A DNA stretch of 42,826 bases from Acidithrix ferrooxidans (lineage in GTDB: Bacteria; Actinomycetota; Acidimicrobiia; Acidimicrobiales; Acidimicrobiaceae), in NCBI RefSeq assembly GCF_000949295.1, contig NZ_JXYS01000083.1, forward strand, positions 1-42,826. Direction: 5' to 3'. Below are positions 35,435 through 42,359 of this stretch, piece after piece. The position numbers and the translations under genes were made by a program. The notes under the pieces were generated by a model. That model worked only from the letters and a program-made list of their open reading frames with translations, was not told the origin of the DNA and ran no database searches. Every line of letters begins with the position of its first letter. Position 1 is the stretch's first letter.

Positions 35435-36246
35435 AGTTTGTCGGTATCCACAACATTAGCTTTAAATTTCCGAGAGAGATTCGGCCCTTGGCTGTACCTT
35501 AAATGGCTCATCGAGCGTCTCTGTGGTTGATCGGGTTCGTCGTCTTGGCGTTGGGATCTTGCGTATTGTTTCGATTGACGATTGGCGATCGAAGTTTCGA
35601 TTGATATGTTTGAGTTTGAAAAGCGCATAGTTCGCAGTGATCGAAGCTCGTGAAGCTTGAAGAGTTCGATGTCAGCCGTTTCCGGGATTATGTTTGATCC
35701 GACAGCTCCATTTCTTGCTCGATTCAGCGGTGCTATCTGGGAGCGGCTTTGAAAATCTATAATCTCAGTGAGTAGTGGTGGACCCGAGGCCAAGTTGAGA
35801 TCGTCTTTAGGCGGTGCTTTTTGTGGGAAGGGGAGTATCTTGGCTGTGGTGGGCTCGCTCGCAAAGGCTAAAAGATCGACTGCGCCTTTGATATCTGGAG
35901 CATGTCTCTCTAGTGAATTCTTGGCGATTTGGGTCTCTAGGTATACGAGATGCTGTGCCGTTTCCGTGGTCTGCGAATCATAGGCGGCCTTCTCTTTAAT
36001 TAAGTCACTATTGGTGATGTGCTGATCTTTAGTGGAATGAAGTGCATTCTCTAGGTTCTTGCATTTTACCATTTCATTACCCGTTCCTGTAAAGATGATT
36101 TTAACGCCTAGTTGAATATCGTCACTAAGAGTGGTTTTCTTTAGTGTGACTACCACTGGACGGCCATTAATGACCACAGACAATATTTCTTCCGGTAGGG
36201 CGCGAATTATTCCATCAGGTATTAGGTCATCTTCTGATTTGGTCAT
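35431..36246 (-). CDS. Hypothetical protein coupled to LRV gene
   Basis: 271 residues, ATG start just after GGAGG. Not recognised. Residues 15-60 look like a small beta domain (ILSVVINGRPVVVTLKK, VKIIFTGTG). Residues 65-125 are helical and charged. The rest is low in predicted order, with Pro-rich (LPFPQKAPPKDD) and Arg/Gln/Ser-rich parts (RQSKQYARSQRQDDEPDQPQ). No signal peptide or membrane segment. The four-base ATGA overlap with the LRV gene argues that the two products work together. Confidence 0.65.
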   Translation of the reverse strand: MTKSEDDLIPDGIIRALPEEILSVVINGRPVVVTLKKTTLSDDIQLGVKIIFTGTGNEMVKCKNLENALHSTKDQHITNSDLIKEKAAYDSQTTETAQHLVYLETQIAKNSLERHAPDIKGAVDLLAFASEPTTAKILPFPQKAPPKDDLNLASGPPLLTEIIDFQSRSQIAPLNRARNGAVGSNIIPETADIELFKLHELRSLRTMRFSNSNISIETSIANRQSKQYARSQRQDDEPDQPQRRSMSHLRYSQGPNLSRKFKANVVDTDKL

Positions 36247-36552
36247 TGCCTCCGATTTAACATCGCACGACCGGGAGTTTATAACGCGTTGGCCTGGATA
36301 AATGAACGGTGAATGTCATTGCACCTAGGCTTGGCAAAGCAATTGGTCATTTGTTCGGCAAGGGTTCGGGGACTTCAAATTGGTATTGGGAACGTCGGCC
36401 AAATCACCATTAGCTAACCATTTCGGTATTTTCCCTTGTGGGAGAGTTGTATTTCTATACTGACTTGCCGGGGGCATAGGACTAGTGAAAGTCCACTTGG
36501 GAATAGTTTTATTTAATGTGCATCCCGTTTTCGGCGATATCTATGTATCATG

Positions 36553-36620
36553 TAGATAATAAAAGATCTCCCTTCGAAGCATGGCACTGGGGGTGCAGGG
36601 TTCATGCAGTCGAAGGGAGA
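36553..36620 (-). terminator. Nested hairpin with U-rich tail, terminator of the flavoprotein operon
   Basis: TCTCCCTTCGA (36567-36577) pairs with TCGAAGGGAGA (36610-36620). Inside, GCATG pairs with CATGC and GCAC with GTGC. Read on the minus strand the stem is followed by TCTTTTATTATC, a moderate U-run, about 140 nt after the flavoprotein stop. The plus-strand reading, a structured leader, is discussed as a finding. Confidence 0.5.
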
Positions 36621-36626
36621 AACTTT

Positions 36627-36686
36627 ATGATCACTTCCTTAGTCGAAGGTGATCTGATCTTTCATAAGGTAATTATTAAGATCTAG
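36627..36686 (+). CDS. Possible 19-codon ORF behind hairpin
   Basis: The ATG is preceded at about seven bases by GGGAG, which is also the right arm of the nested hairpin. It encodes MITSLVEGDLIFHKVIIKI. An extended -10-like TGTAGATAAT (36551-36560) lies just before the hairpin. Length and lack of homology keep this doubtful. Confidence 0.2.
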   Translation: MITSLVEGDLIFHKVIIKI

Positions 36687-36759
36687 CTTTTTGATTGATT
36701 TTTCTTTCGTATTGGCATCCTCCCTGTTTTAGTATTGGGATGTAACGCGCGCCTCGTTG

Positions 36760-38451
36760 CTATTTTTTGCTAGCATGTGCTCTGATTGAAGCGCGTGCAG
36801 CTTCTCTTCCGGAAGCCATTGCCTCGACTACACTGGACGGCCCAACTAGGGCGTCTCCTACTACAAATACGTTTGCAGCATAGGGGCTTCGAGCGGCGGC
36901 AACGGCGACTTCTCGCTTCCAAGACAGATCGGCTATCGACCGATTGTAGTTATGGTTACCGGAGAAGATACCACTAGTGATCCAGTTGTCGTCAGGCTTT
37001 GTGGATTCGCTGGCTCTAAAAGGTGCCTGTGGTGCAAGTTGTCCGAATTCGCTTCCAAGACGATATCCAAGTGCCAGAACGACGATATCCGCATCGACGA
37101 TCTCTTCGGTTCCCGGAATCAGCTTAGGTAGTACCTTTGGATCGCTCTGTTGGGTTGTCACCAAAGTAGCTTTTCCGTCGGTTATCAATGTAGCGGTAGT
37201 GTTGAACCGGACGGATACCCCTTCATGTCGTGCCTCTTCGAGCTCGTCACTTCTAACACGAGCGAACGATTCAGTTACCCATTCAACACAAGTCGGAATA
37301 GCTCCGAAGCGGATTGCAATTCGTCCAACATCCATTGCTGTGTTGCCAGCTCCGATGACGAGGATCTTCTTTCCTTCAATGGCATTGGTGTCGTTATGTG
37401 CGCCAAGCTTTTCGCCATAAGCTGCAAGAAAGGCCATAGCATCGATTACGTTCGGCCTGTCCAACCCTTGGACTGAGGGCCTTATCGGTGATGATGCTCC
37501 ATTTGCTAGGACGATTGCATCTAGCTTTTCGGTAAAATCTTGAAGATCGTCTTGGCTAACGCGGTGATTTAGTTCAACCTTCACGCCTGCGTCGCTTAGA
37601 GACTTCCAAACTTCACTAACTTTTTCACTTGGAAGAGTAAATTCCGGGATGCCATGGTTCAATAGTCCGCCTGGAATTGGGTCGGCCTCATAGACCGTAA
37701 CTTCAGCTCCGGCTTCAACGAATTCCCATGCCGCAGACATTCCTGCAGGACCGGAACCAACTACTGCGACCTTCATCGAAGAGGAAGCTTCGATATGTGG
37801 AGCATGGATCTCGCTATTGTCGAAGACGAAACGTTCAAGAAGGCCAATTGCCACCGGCTCATTACCAGCTAGTTTCCACGAGCAAGCTCCCTCGCATTGG
37901 ACAGCTTGATTGCAAACTCGTGAGCAGATCGATCCAAGATGGGTAGTGGCTTCGAATATTGATCTAGCTTGATCTAGGTTGCCCTCTCGGATCGAGGCAA
38001 TCATTGCTGGAATATCATTGTGCGCTGGGCATCCGCGAACGCATGTTGGATCGGGACAGCTTAGGCATCGTGATGCCTCGGCGAGAACAGCTTCGAGGTT
38101 AGAGAAGCCGGATCTGGTCTCTTCCCAAGGGGCGATAGCGGGTATGGCTCGGTTCTGAAGGTAATGGCGCTCGCTTGGTGCAACCTTTGGCGTTCCGTCG
38201 ATTGTAATTGCTGAAAACGGGCAAGTGCGCTCGCACTGTCCGCATCCTACGCAAAGTGCTGAATCGACAGTGACGATCCAGTTGTCGGTGTCTAGGCCAA
38301 TGGCTCCCGTTGGGCAGCGAATAAGGCATTCCTGACAGCCCGCACATCGATCAGTTAGGACTTCGATGAGAAGTTCGCTTCCTAGTGTGGGGACCTCTGG
38401 GGCTTCGCTGTGGTTTTTTGAAATCTTAGTTGGATTGAAGGTAGTTGTCAT
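36760..38451 (-). CDS. Ferredoxin-GltD-like NAD(P)H-dependent Fe-S flavoprotein
   Basis: 563 residues, ATG with AAGGAG nine bases upstream. The N-terminal two-cluster ferredoxin has C36, C39, C42, C46 and C67, C70, C73, C77, each group ending in CP. A GltD-type domain follows, with its own cluster ligands (C129, C132, C137, C141 and C176, C180, C186, C190), FAD site VVGSGPAGMSAA (230-241) with the downstream GGLLNHGIPEF, and the NAD(P)H site VIGAGNTAMDVG (365-376). GltD-like subunits move electrons from NAD(P)H to Fe-S partners. The extra ferredoxin suggests it feeds, or is fed by, the membrane polyferredoxin encoded just upstream. No glutamate synthase large subunit is present. Confidence 0.9.
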   Translation of the reverse strand: MTTTFNPTKISKNHSEAPEVPTLGSELLIEVLTDRCAGCQECLIRCPTGAIGLDTDNWIVTVDSALCVGCGQCERTCPFSAITIDGTPKVAPSERHYLQNRAIPAIAPWEETRSGFSNLEAVLAEASRCLSCPDPTCVRGCPAHNDIPAMIASIREGNLDQARSIFEATTHLGSICSRVCNQAVQCEGACSWKLAGNEPVAIGLLERFVFDNSEIHAPHIEASSSMKVAVVGSGPAGMSAAWEFVEAGAEVTVYEADPIPGGLLNHGIPEFTLPSEKVSEVWKSLSDAGVKVELNHRVSQDDLQDFTEKLDAIVLANGASSPIRPSVQGLDRPNVIDAMAFLAAYGEKLGAHNDTNAIEGKKILVIGAGNTAMDVGRIAIRFGAIPTCVEWVTESFARVRSDELEEARHEGVSVRFNTTATLITDGKATLVTTQQSDPKVLPKLIPGTEEIVDADIVVLALGYRLGSEFGQLAPQAPFRASESTKPDDNWITSGIFSGNHNYNRSIADLSWKREVAVAAARSPYAANVFVVGDALVGPSSVVEAMASGREAARASIRAHASKK

Positions 38452-38527
38452 CTTGTAGAACTCCTTGATGGCTCCGGCTTTTTATCTTTGTTAGCGTGGA
38501 GCAGATGTAAAATCGAATCAATTCTGT

Positions 38528-38570
38528 AGGGCTGATGTTGTTTGACCAAGAGGCGAACTCGATCAGCCCT
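38528..38570 (-). other. Inverted repeat between polyferredoxin and flavoprotein genes
   Basis: AGGGCTGAT (38528-38536) pairs with ATCAGCCCT (38562-38570) across a 25-base loop in the 126-base spacer. It may shield or partly terminate the upstream message and set unequal expression of the two genes. No U-run is evident on the minus strand. Confidence 0.4.
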
Positions 38571-38577
38571 GATGCAT

Positions 38578-40167
38578 TTAGTTTGCGGCGTGCATTGGTA
38601 TATAGAGCAAGGTCATTGGGATGGACATTGCGAGGATTGCTACCGCAAAGTAGGCGTATGCGACCTTTGAACCCTTGTTGGTCAAGACGAGATCCCTCTT
38701 GGAGATCTTCGCGGCTGCATAAAGAGACGCTAGAGTTCCAATGATCATGATTGCGACTTGAACCATCACGATGTGGGAGTCCGAAAGAAGTCGGTAGTTG
38801 TAGAGCGCCTTTGCGGTGCCACCGAATGGGTGAGCAACTGCTGGGACGATTCTGGTTGCATGCTTGAAGAACTTTGGAAGCTGACGAGCGAAGTAGTCAG
38901 CGCCAATGGCTGGGAGCAGGGCGTATGAGCCAGAGATGAACCAATTTCTGAATTCGCTTCTCTTGGTCATGAAGGTGCCGTCAGTAGTGGCGATCGTTCC
39001 CTTAGAGAAGAGAATTGCGCCTACCTTGTAGATTGCAACAGGAACCAAGGCGAAGAGAGCAATGAAGCCTACGTAATCGATTGGATTTGGATATTGTGGG
39101 AAGTGGGTTTGCTTATTTAGCCAATCGTCCAACGATGTGAACATGCTGAGTGCATTTATTTGCTGGAAGACGACGAGTCCCAGAAGAATAGCGCTTACAA
39201 CGGCGATGTCCATTCTCTTTTTGTTCGGTTGGATTACTGAGGTGAGAGGAGCTTGTGCATAGAGGCCAATGTTGTCAGTTGGGCAAGACTTGTAGCATTC
39301 GGTGCAAAGACCACAAAGTGAGTTGGAGTCCGCGCTGCCGACCCAAGTGTACCATGGGCATCCGTATCCCTCTTCGCCGCCTCGCATGCAGGACTTGGTT
39401 GAGCAAGACTGGCAAGCGTTACGATCCTTTGTGCGGAAGCCTGCGATCGATCCCATCGATCCGACGGAACCAATTAGGGCTGATAGTGGGCAAAGATAGC
39501 GGCAGAAGGTACGACGTTCGAAGACCAGGAAGGTTATTGTTGCGAATGCTACGATGCCAAGGACCATGTATGCAGTGTCATGGGGTGCTCCTGGACCAGC
39601 TATATTGAAGAACTCTTCAATATAGGTTAGTACCAAGAAGCTGACCGCTGAGGAGACCAATCCGTAAGCAGCTAGCTTCTTTGGATACTTGAGGCCAAAG
39701 CCTAGTGATTTCTGGGTCTTCTTGAAGAAGGTCTTACGTTGTATCCATTCGCCGAAGCCGCCGAAGGGACACATAACACACCAAGCTCGTCCTACGACGA
39801 CCATAAGGACGAATACGATGCAGAACCAGATGTACCATGTAATTGCGGTTGCGAAGTTTAATCCTGGTACTACGGTCCCGATCAAGCCGGAAAAGATAAC
39901 CAACCAGAAGATGAGCTGGTTTGGAACGATCAGTGCGAATTGGAGCCAACGCTTCTTGAGGATAGCTTTGACTGGCTTTGTGCGACTGAGGTCTAGCTTT
40001 GGATCGCTAGGAGCGAAGTGAGATGCCATGTCGGTCTCGACCTTTGGTCGCAGCCGAATCGCGACTGCGACTGGGTCGAGCCGTCCCTCACTGGTAACGT
40101 TTTTTCGAGGATCATCCTCATCCTTGAAGGGCATAGCCTTCGTTTTTGGATCAGTGACGTAAGTCAT
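38578..40167 (-). CDS. NapH/CcoG-like membrane polyferredoxin
   Basis: 529 residues, ATG start with AGGGGGTG upstream. After a polar N-terminus (1-70), hydrophobic segments lie at about 74-98, 108-125, 165-183 and 198-214. CxxCP motifs characteristic of NapH/NosR/CcoG proteins are C130-x2-C133-P and C222-x3-C226-P. An Fe-S domain then has C252, C255, C260, C270 and the classical C285-x2-C288-x2-C291-x3-C295-P. Beyond about 320 there are some five further membrane segments that ordinary NapH (about 290 residues) lacks. The protein probably passes electrons between the quinone pool and soluble Fe-S partners. It shares a strand with the ferredoxin-GltD gene and is divergent from an Rrf2 regulator. 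Confidence 0.88.
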   Translation of the reverse strand: MTYVTDPKTKAMPFKDEDDPRKNVTSEGRLDPVAVAIRLRPKVETDMASHFAPSDPKLDLSRTKPVKAILKKRWLQFALIVPNQLIFWLVIFSGLIGTVVPGLNFATAITWYIWFCIVFVLMVVVGRAWCVMCPFGGFGEWIQRKTFFKKTQKSLGFGLKYPKKLAAYGLVSSAVSFLVLTYIEEFFNIAGPGAPHDTAYMVLGIVAFATITFLVFERRTFCRYLCPLSALIGSVGSMGSIAGFRTKDRNACQSCSTKSCMRGGEEGYGCPWYTWVGSADSNSLCGLCTECYKSCPTDNIGLYAQAPLTSVIQPNKKRMDIAVVSAILLGLVVFQQINALSMFTSLDDWLNKQTHFPQYPNPIDYVGFIALFALVPVAIYKVGAILFSKGTIATTDGTFMTKRSEFRNWFISGSYALLPAIGADYFARQLPKFFKHATRIVPAVAHPFGGTAKALYNYRLLSDSHIVMVQVAIMIIGTLASLYAAAKISKRDLVLTNKGSKVAYAYFAVAILAMSIPMTLLYIPMHAAN

Positions 40168-40208
40168 CGATCTGCACCCCCTATTGTGCTTTTGTAATGT
40201 TATGTACC

Positions 40209-40225
40209 TTTAGTAAAGTACTAAA
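40209..40225. promoter_or_regulatory. Palindromic operator candidate for Rrf2 regulator
   Basis: TTTAGTA-AAG-TACTAAA is a perfect 7-bp dyad with a three-base centre. It lies 42 bases from the start of the polyferredoxin gene and about 64 from the Rrf2 start, in the divergent control region. Its size and AT-rich arms resemble operators of Rrf2 proteins. Confidence 0.55.
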
Positions 40226-40288
40226 CGTAAAGTTTGTCACTGTAGAATATAAATGTCAAGTCAGATTGTGAAAAATTGGGAGTTAATT

Positions 40289-40771
40289 TTGAATGTGACG
40301 CTATCGAGAAGGGGCGATTATGTACTGCGAGCTGCTATTTGTCTATCGCGAGCGTATGTCGATGGAACTCCAAAAAAAATTCGAGAAATTTCGGAATTTG
40401 CTGTTATTCCAGTGAGTTTTACTCCTCAAGTTCTAGCTGACCTAGTTAGAGCTGGCATTGCTATCTCAAGAGCTGGTCGAAGTGGAGGGTATTGGCTATC
40501 TCGGCCACCCACTGAGATCTCGCTTTTAGAGGTGATTGAAGCCGGCGAAGGCGATATTCACTCTGATCGGTGCGCGATGGGTGACGGACCTTGTTATTGG
40601 GAAAAAGTTTGTCCACTCCATGACTCTTGGAAGGGCGCATTGAGCTCCTTTAGGGATGGCTTGGCCGCTTCGACTTTGGCAGAGGTTACAGAGCGCGATA
40701 TAGCGATAGAGTCCGGGGAGTATTTGGCGCCGATCGATAGTCATCGGGGTGGACGTGTCGTCAAGCTTTGA
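40289..40771 (+). CDS. Rrf2-family transcriptional regulator, probably Fe-S sensing
   Basis: 160 residues from TTG 40289, chosen because GGGAG lies six bases upstream and the product then starts like the family (MNVTLSRRGDYVLRAAICLS); an in-frame ATG at 40253 lies in promoter-like DNA. The N-terminal winged helix includes KIREISEFAVIP and AGRSGGYWLSRPPTEISLLEVIEA. Three Cys at 95, 102 and 108 (C-x6-C-x5-C) sit where IscR, NsrR and RsrR bind their cluster. It probably senses NO, redox state or iron and controls the divergent polyferredoxin/flavoprotein genes through the palindrome between them. Confidence 0.9.
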   Translation: MNVTLSRRGDYVLRAAICLSRAYVDGTPKKIREISEFAVIPVSFTPQVLADLVRAGIAISRAGRSGGYWLSRPPTEISLLEVIEAGEGDIHSDRCAMGDGPCYWEKVCPLHDSWKGALSSFRDGLAASTLAEVTERDIAIESGEYLAPIDSHRGGRVVKL

Positions 40772-41098
40772 AGTTTTTGATTTTGCTGTGAAACACTGAG
40801 AGCTCTGATGCTCTGAGATTTTTCTAAATTATTTGCTTGAATCTCGGCTATGCGGTTTCAAGTCGAGGCTATGCGCTATGAATTTTGTTGCAAATAGTAT
40901 GAGAAATCTAATCAAAGATTGCGGTATTTGGGAAATAGGAGCCTAGTTTGTATCTTTGCGCGATCGGATTTTTCGACGTATCACTATGGCTACCTGAAAA
41001 TAGCTGTGGTATTGTAGCTGCGGTTTTATAGCAGTTGAGATCAAGTTGTTTGTGATGTCATAGCCGTGCATCCAGTAACTTTGAGTCAAGGAGTTTCT
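40772..41098. other. Gap between Rrf2 gene and pyrophosphatase
   Basis: No gene. It contains a weak terminator-like element at 40799-40823 and a small direct repeat, GGCTATGCG, near 40847 and 40868. Confidence 0.4.
40799..40823 (+). terminator. Weak terminator-like element after Rrf2 gene
   Basis: AGAGC-TCTGAT-GCTCT gives a five-base-pair stem, followed by GAGATTTTT. The short stem makes this tentative. Confidence 0.3.
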
Positions 41099-41584
41099 AT
41101 GAGTTTCGAAGTTGTGATTGAGGTTCCAAAGGGTTCCAAAAATAAGTATGAGATCGACCATGAAACCAATGCGGTTTGGTTGGATCGGGTTCTGTTCACG
41201 CCTATGGCATACCCTCTCAACTACGGATATATCGAGGGGACCTTGGGTGAAGATGGCGATCCCTTGGATGCGTTGTTAGTATTAGATGCGGAGTTGGTGC
41301 CAGGGTGTCACCTCAAGGCTAGAGCAGTCGGCACGTTTGTGATGTCCGATGAAAAAGGGCGCGACATCAAACTGATTTGTGTCATTGATGGTGATCCAAG
41401 GTTTGATCACATCCACGACATCGAAGATGTCTCTTCTTTTTTGAAGGACGAAATAAGCCACTTCTTTGCACACTATAAGGATTTGGAACCTAAAAAGTTT
41501 GCCACCATTGAGGGATTCTCAAACAAAGCGGCTGCTCAAGTTGAGTTAGATGGTGCGATAGAACGCCTGCACTCGGACCATTAG
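41099..41584 (+). CDS. ppa: Family I inorganic pyrophosphatase
   Basis: 161 residues from ATG 41099, chosen because AAGGAG lies six bases upstream; an in-frame start at 41066 would add 11 residues. The metal-binding signature DGDPLDALLV begins at D52, with D52, D54 and D57 coordinating Mg. YPLNYGYIEGT (about 38-48) and KDLEPKKF (about 127-134) are also family landmarks. It hydrolyses pyrophosphate from biosynthetic reactions in the cytosol. The NifU-like gene follows 82 bases later in the same direction and may share its transcript. Confidence 0.96.
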   Translation: MSFEVVIEVPKGSKNKYEIDHETNAVWLDRVLFTPMAYPLNYGYIEGTLGEDGDPLDALLVLDAELVPGCHLKARAVGTFVMSDEKGRDIKLICVIDGDPRFDHIHDIEDVSSFLKDEISHFFAHYKDLEPKKFATIEGFSNKAAAQVELDGAIERLHSDH

Positions 41585-41666
41585 TCCCATCTTTGGATAT
41601 GGAATCTCTTGGTCAATTACTCCTATAGCGATAGTAACAATTGCTCGGGTGGACTAAGATGTTTTC

Positions 41667-41999
41667 GTGACTATAGATCAAAGCACCTTTCAGGATAATG
41701 ATAGAACTCGAGACGTCTTTGAACTCATAGAGATGATCCGCCCGGCTGTTCAAGCAGACGGTGGCGATTTAGCTCTAGTTAGTGTTGACGTTGAGGCGGG
41801 AGTCGTTGAGGTACAGCTCCAAGGTAGTTGCTCATCTTGTGCAATCTCATCTGTAACCCTACAGGCGGGAATAGAGCGAATAATCAAGGGTCGACTCGAT
41901 TGGGTGACCGAGGTCCGTGGCGGCGTCGATGAGAGTTTAGATTTTGAATCTAGCTACTCGCTAGGACGTGGAGGCTACGTCCCTAGGGCAGATTATTAA
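41667..41999 (+). CDS. NifU-like Fe-S scaffold/carrier protein (NfuA domain)
   Basis: 110 residues, GTG start. It is a single NifU C-terminal domain with RPAVQADGGDLALVSV (25-40) and the cluster-binding C55-S-S-C58. The C-terminal 25 residues are an extra tail. Nfu proteins carry 4Fe-4S clusters to apoproteins. The nearby polyferredoxin, ferredoxin-flavoprotein and Rrf2 sensor would all need clusters, though a functional link is inference. It ends just before a strong terminator. Confidence 0.92.
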   Translation: MTIDQSTFQDNDRTRDVFELIEMIRPAVQADGGDLALVSVDVEAGVVEVQLQGSCSSCAISSVTLQAGIERIIKGRLDWVTEVRGGVDESLDFESSYSLGRGGYVPRADY

Positions 42000-42019
42000 A
42001 GTTTATAAATACGTTTGTA

Positions 42020-42055
42020 ATACAAAAGGCGCCTTATGCTTGGCGCCTTTTGTAT
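42020..42055. terminator. Strong bidirectional rho-independent terminator
   Basis: TACAAAAGGCGCC (42021-42033) and GGCGCCTTTTGTA (42042-42054) pair perfectly around an eight-base loop, with one further A-T pair outside. Each strand has a T-run in the distal arm. It ends the NifU-like transcript and would also stop transcripts arriving from tnpB. Confidence 0.85.
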
Positions 42056-42059
42056 GTAT

Positions 42060-42359
42060 TTAGATTCCGTCTTCTGCTGGCGATTTATAAGCGTTTCTTC
42101 TGGCCGTTGGTTTCTATATTTGGTTATTGAACCTGGTTGGACCTTGCCGTTGCCGCTCCGAAATACATATACATTCATATGCACCTCTTTTGTTTTCGCT
42201 CTCCAGACGCCTTTGCGTGTTCTGCCCCATCCACGGGGCAGAACTAGGGCGAGTCGGTGGTTGCACACCTCCCACGTCCAACTCGCGTTGTCGTGGTATC
42301 CTTGGAGTCCTGCCGTGAGCGCTATCCTTGGCATCTTCGAGGATGTTCCGGCTTTCCAT
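42060..42359 (-). ncRNA. Candidate TnpB guide RNA (omega RNA) region
   Basis: Directly downstream of tnpB on the same strand and without a convincing gene. Strong hairpins: GTTCTGCCCC/GGGGCAGAAC (42219-42228 with 42235-42244) and GCGAGT/ACTCGC (42249-42254 with 42281-42286), with an inner GGTG/CACC pair. TnpB guide RNAs are known to overlap or follow the 3' end of the gene up to the element's right end. The exact borders here are not determined. Confidence 0.4.

Larger units (their letters stand above)
36247..36759. other. Gap of 510 bases with nested hairpin
   Basis: Holds the upstream side of the coupled minus-strand pair, the nested hairpin at 36567-36620, a 19-codon plus-strand frame (36627-36686) and a smaller hairpin (about 36629-36654). 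Confidence 0.5.
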
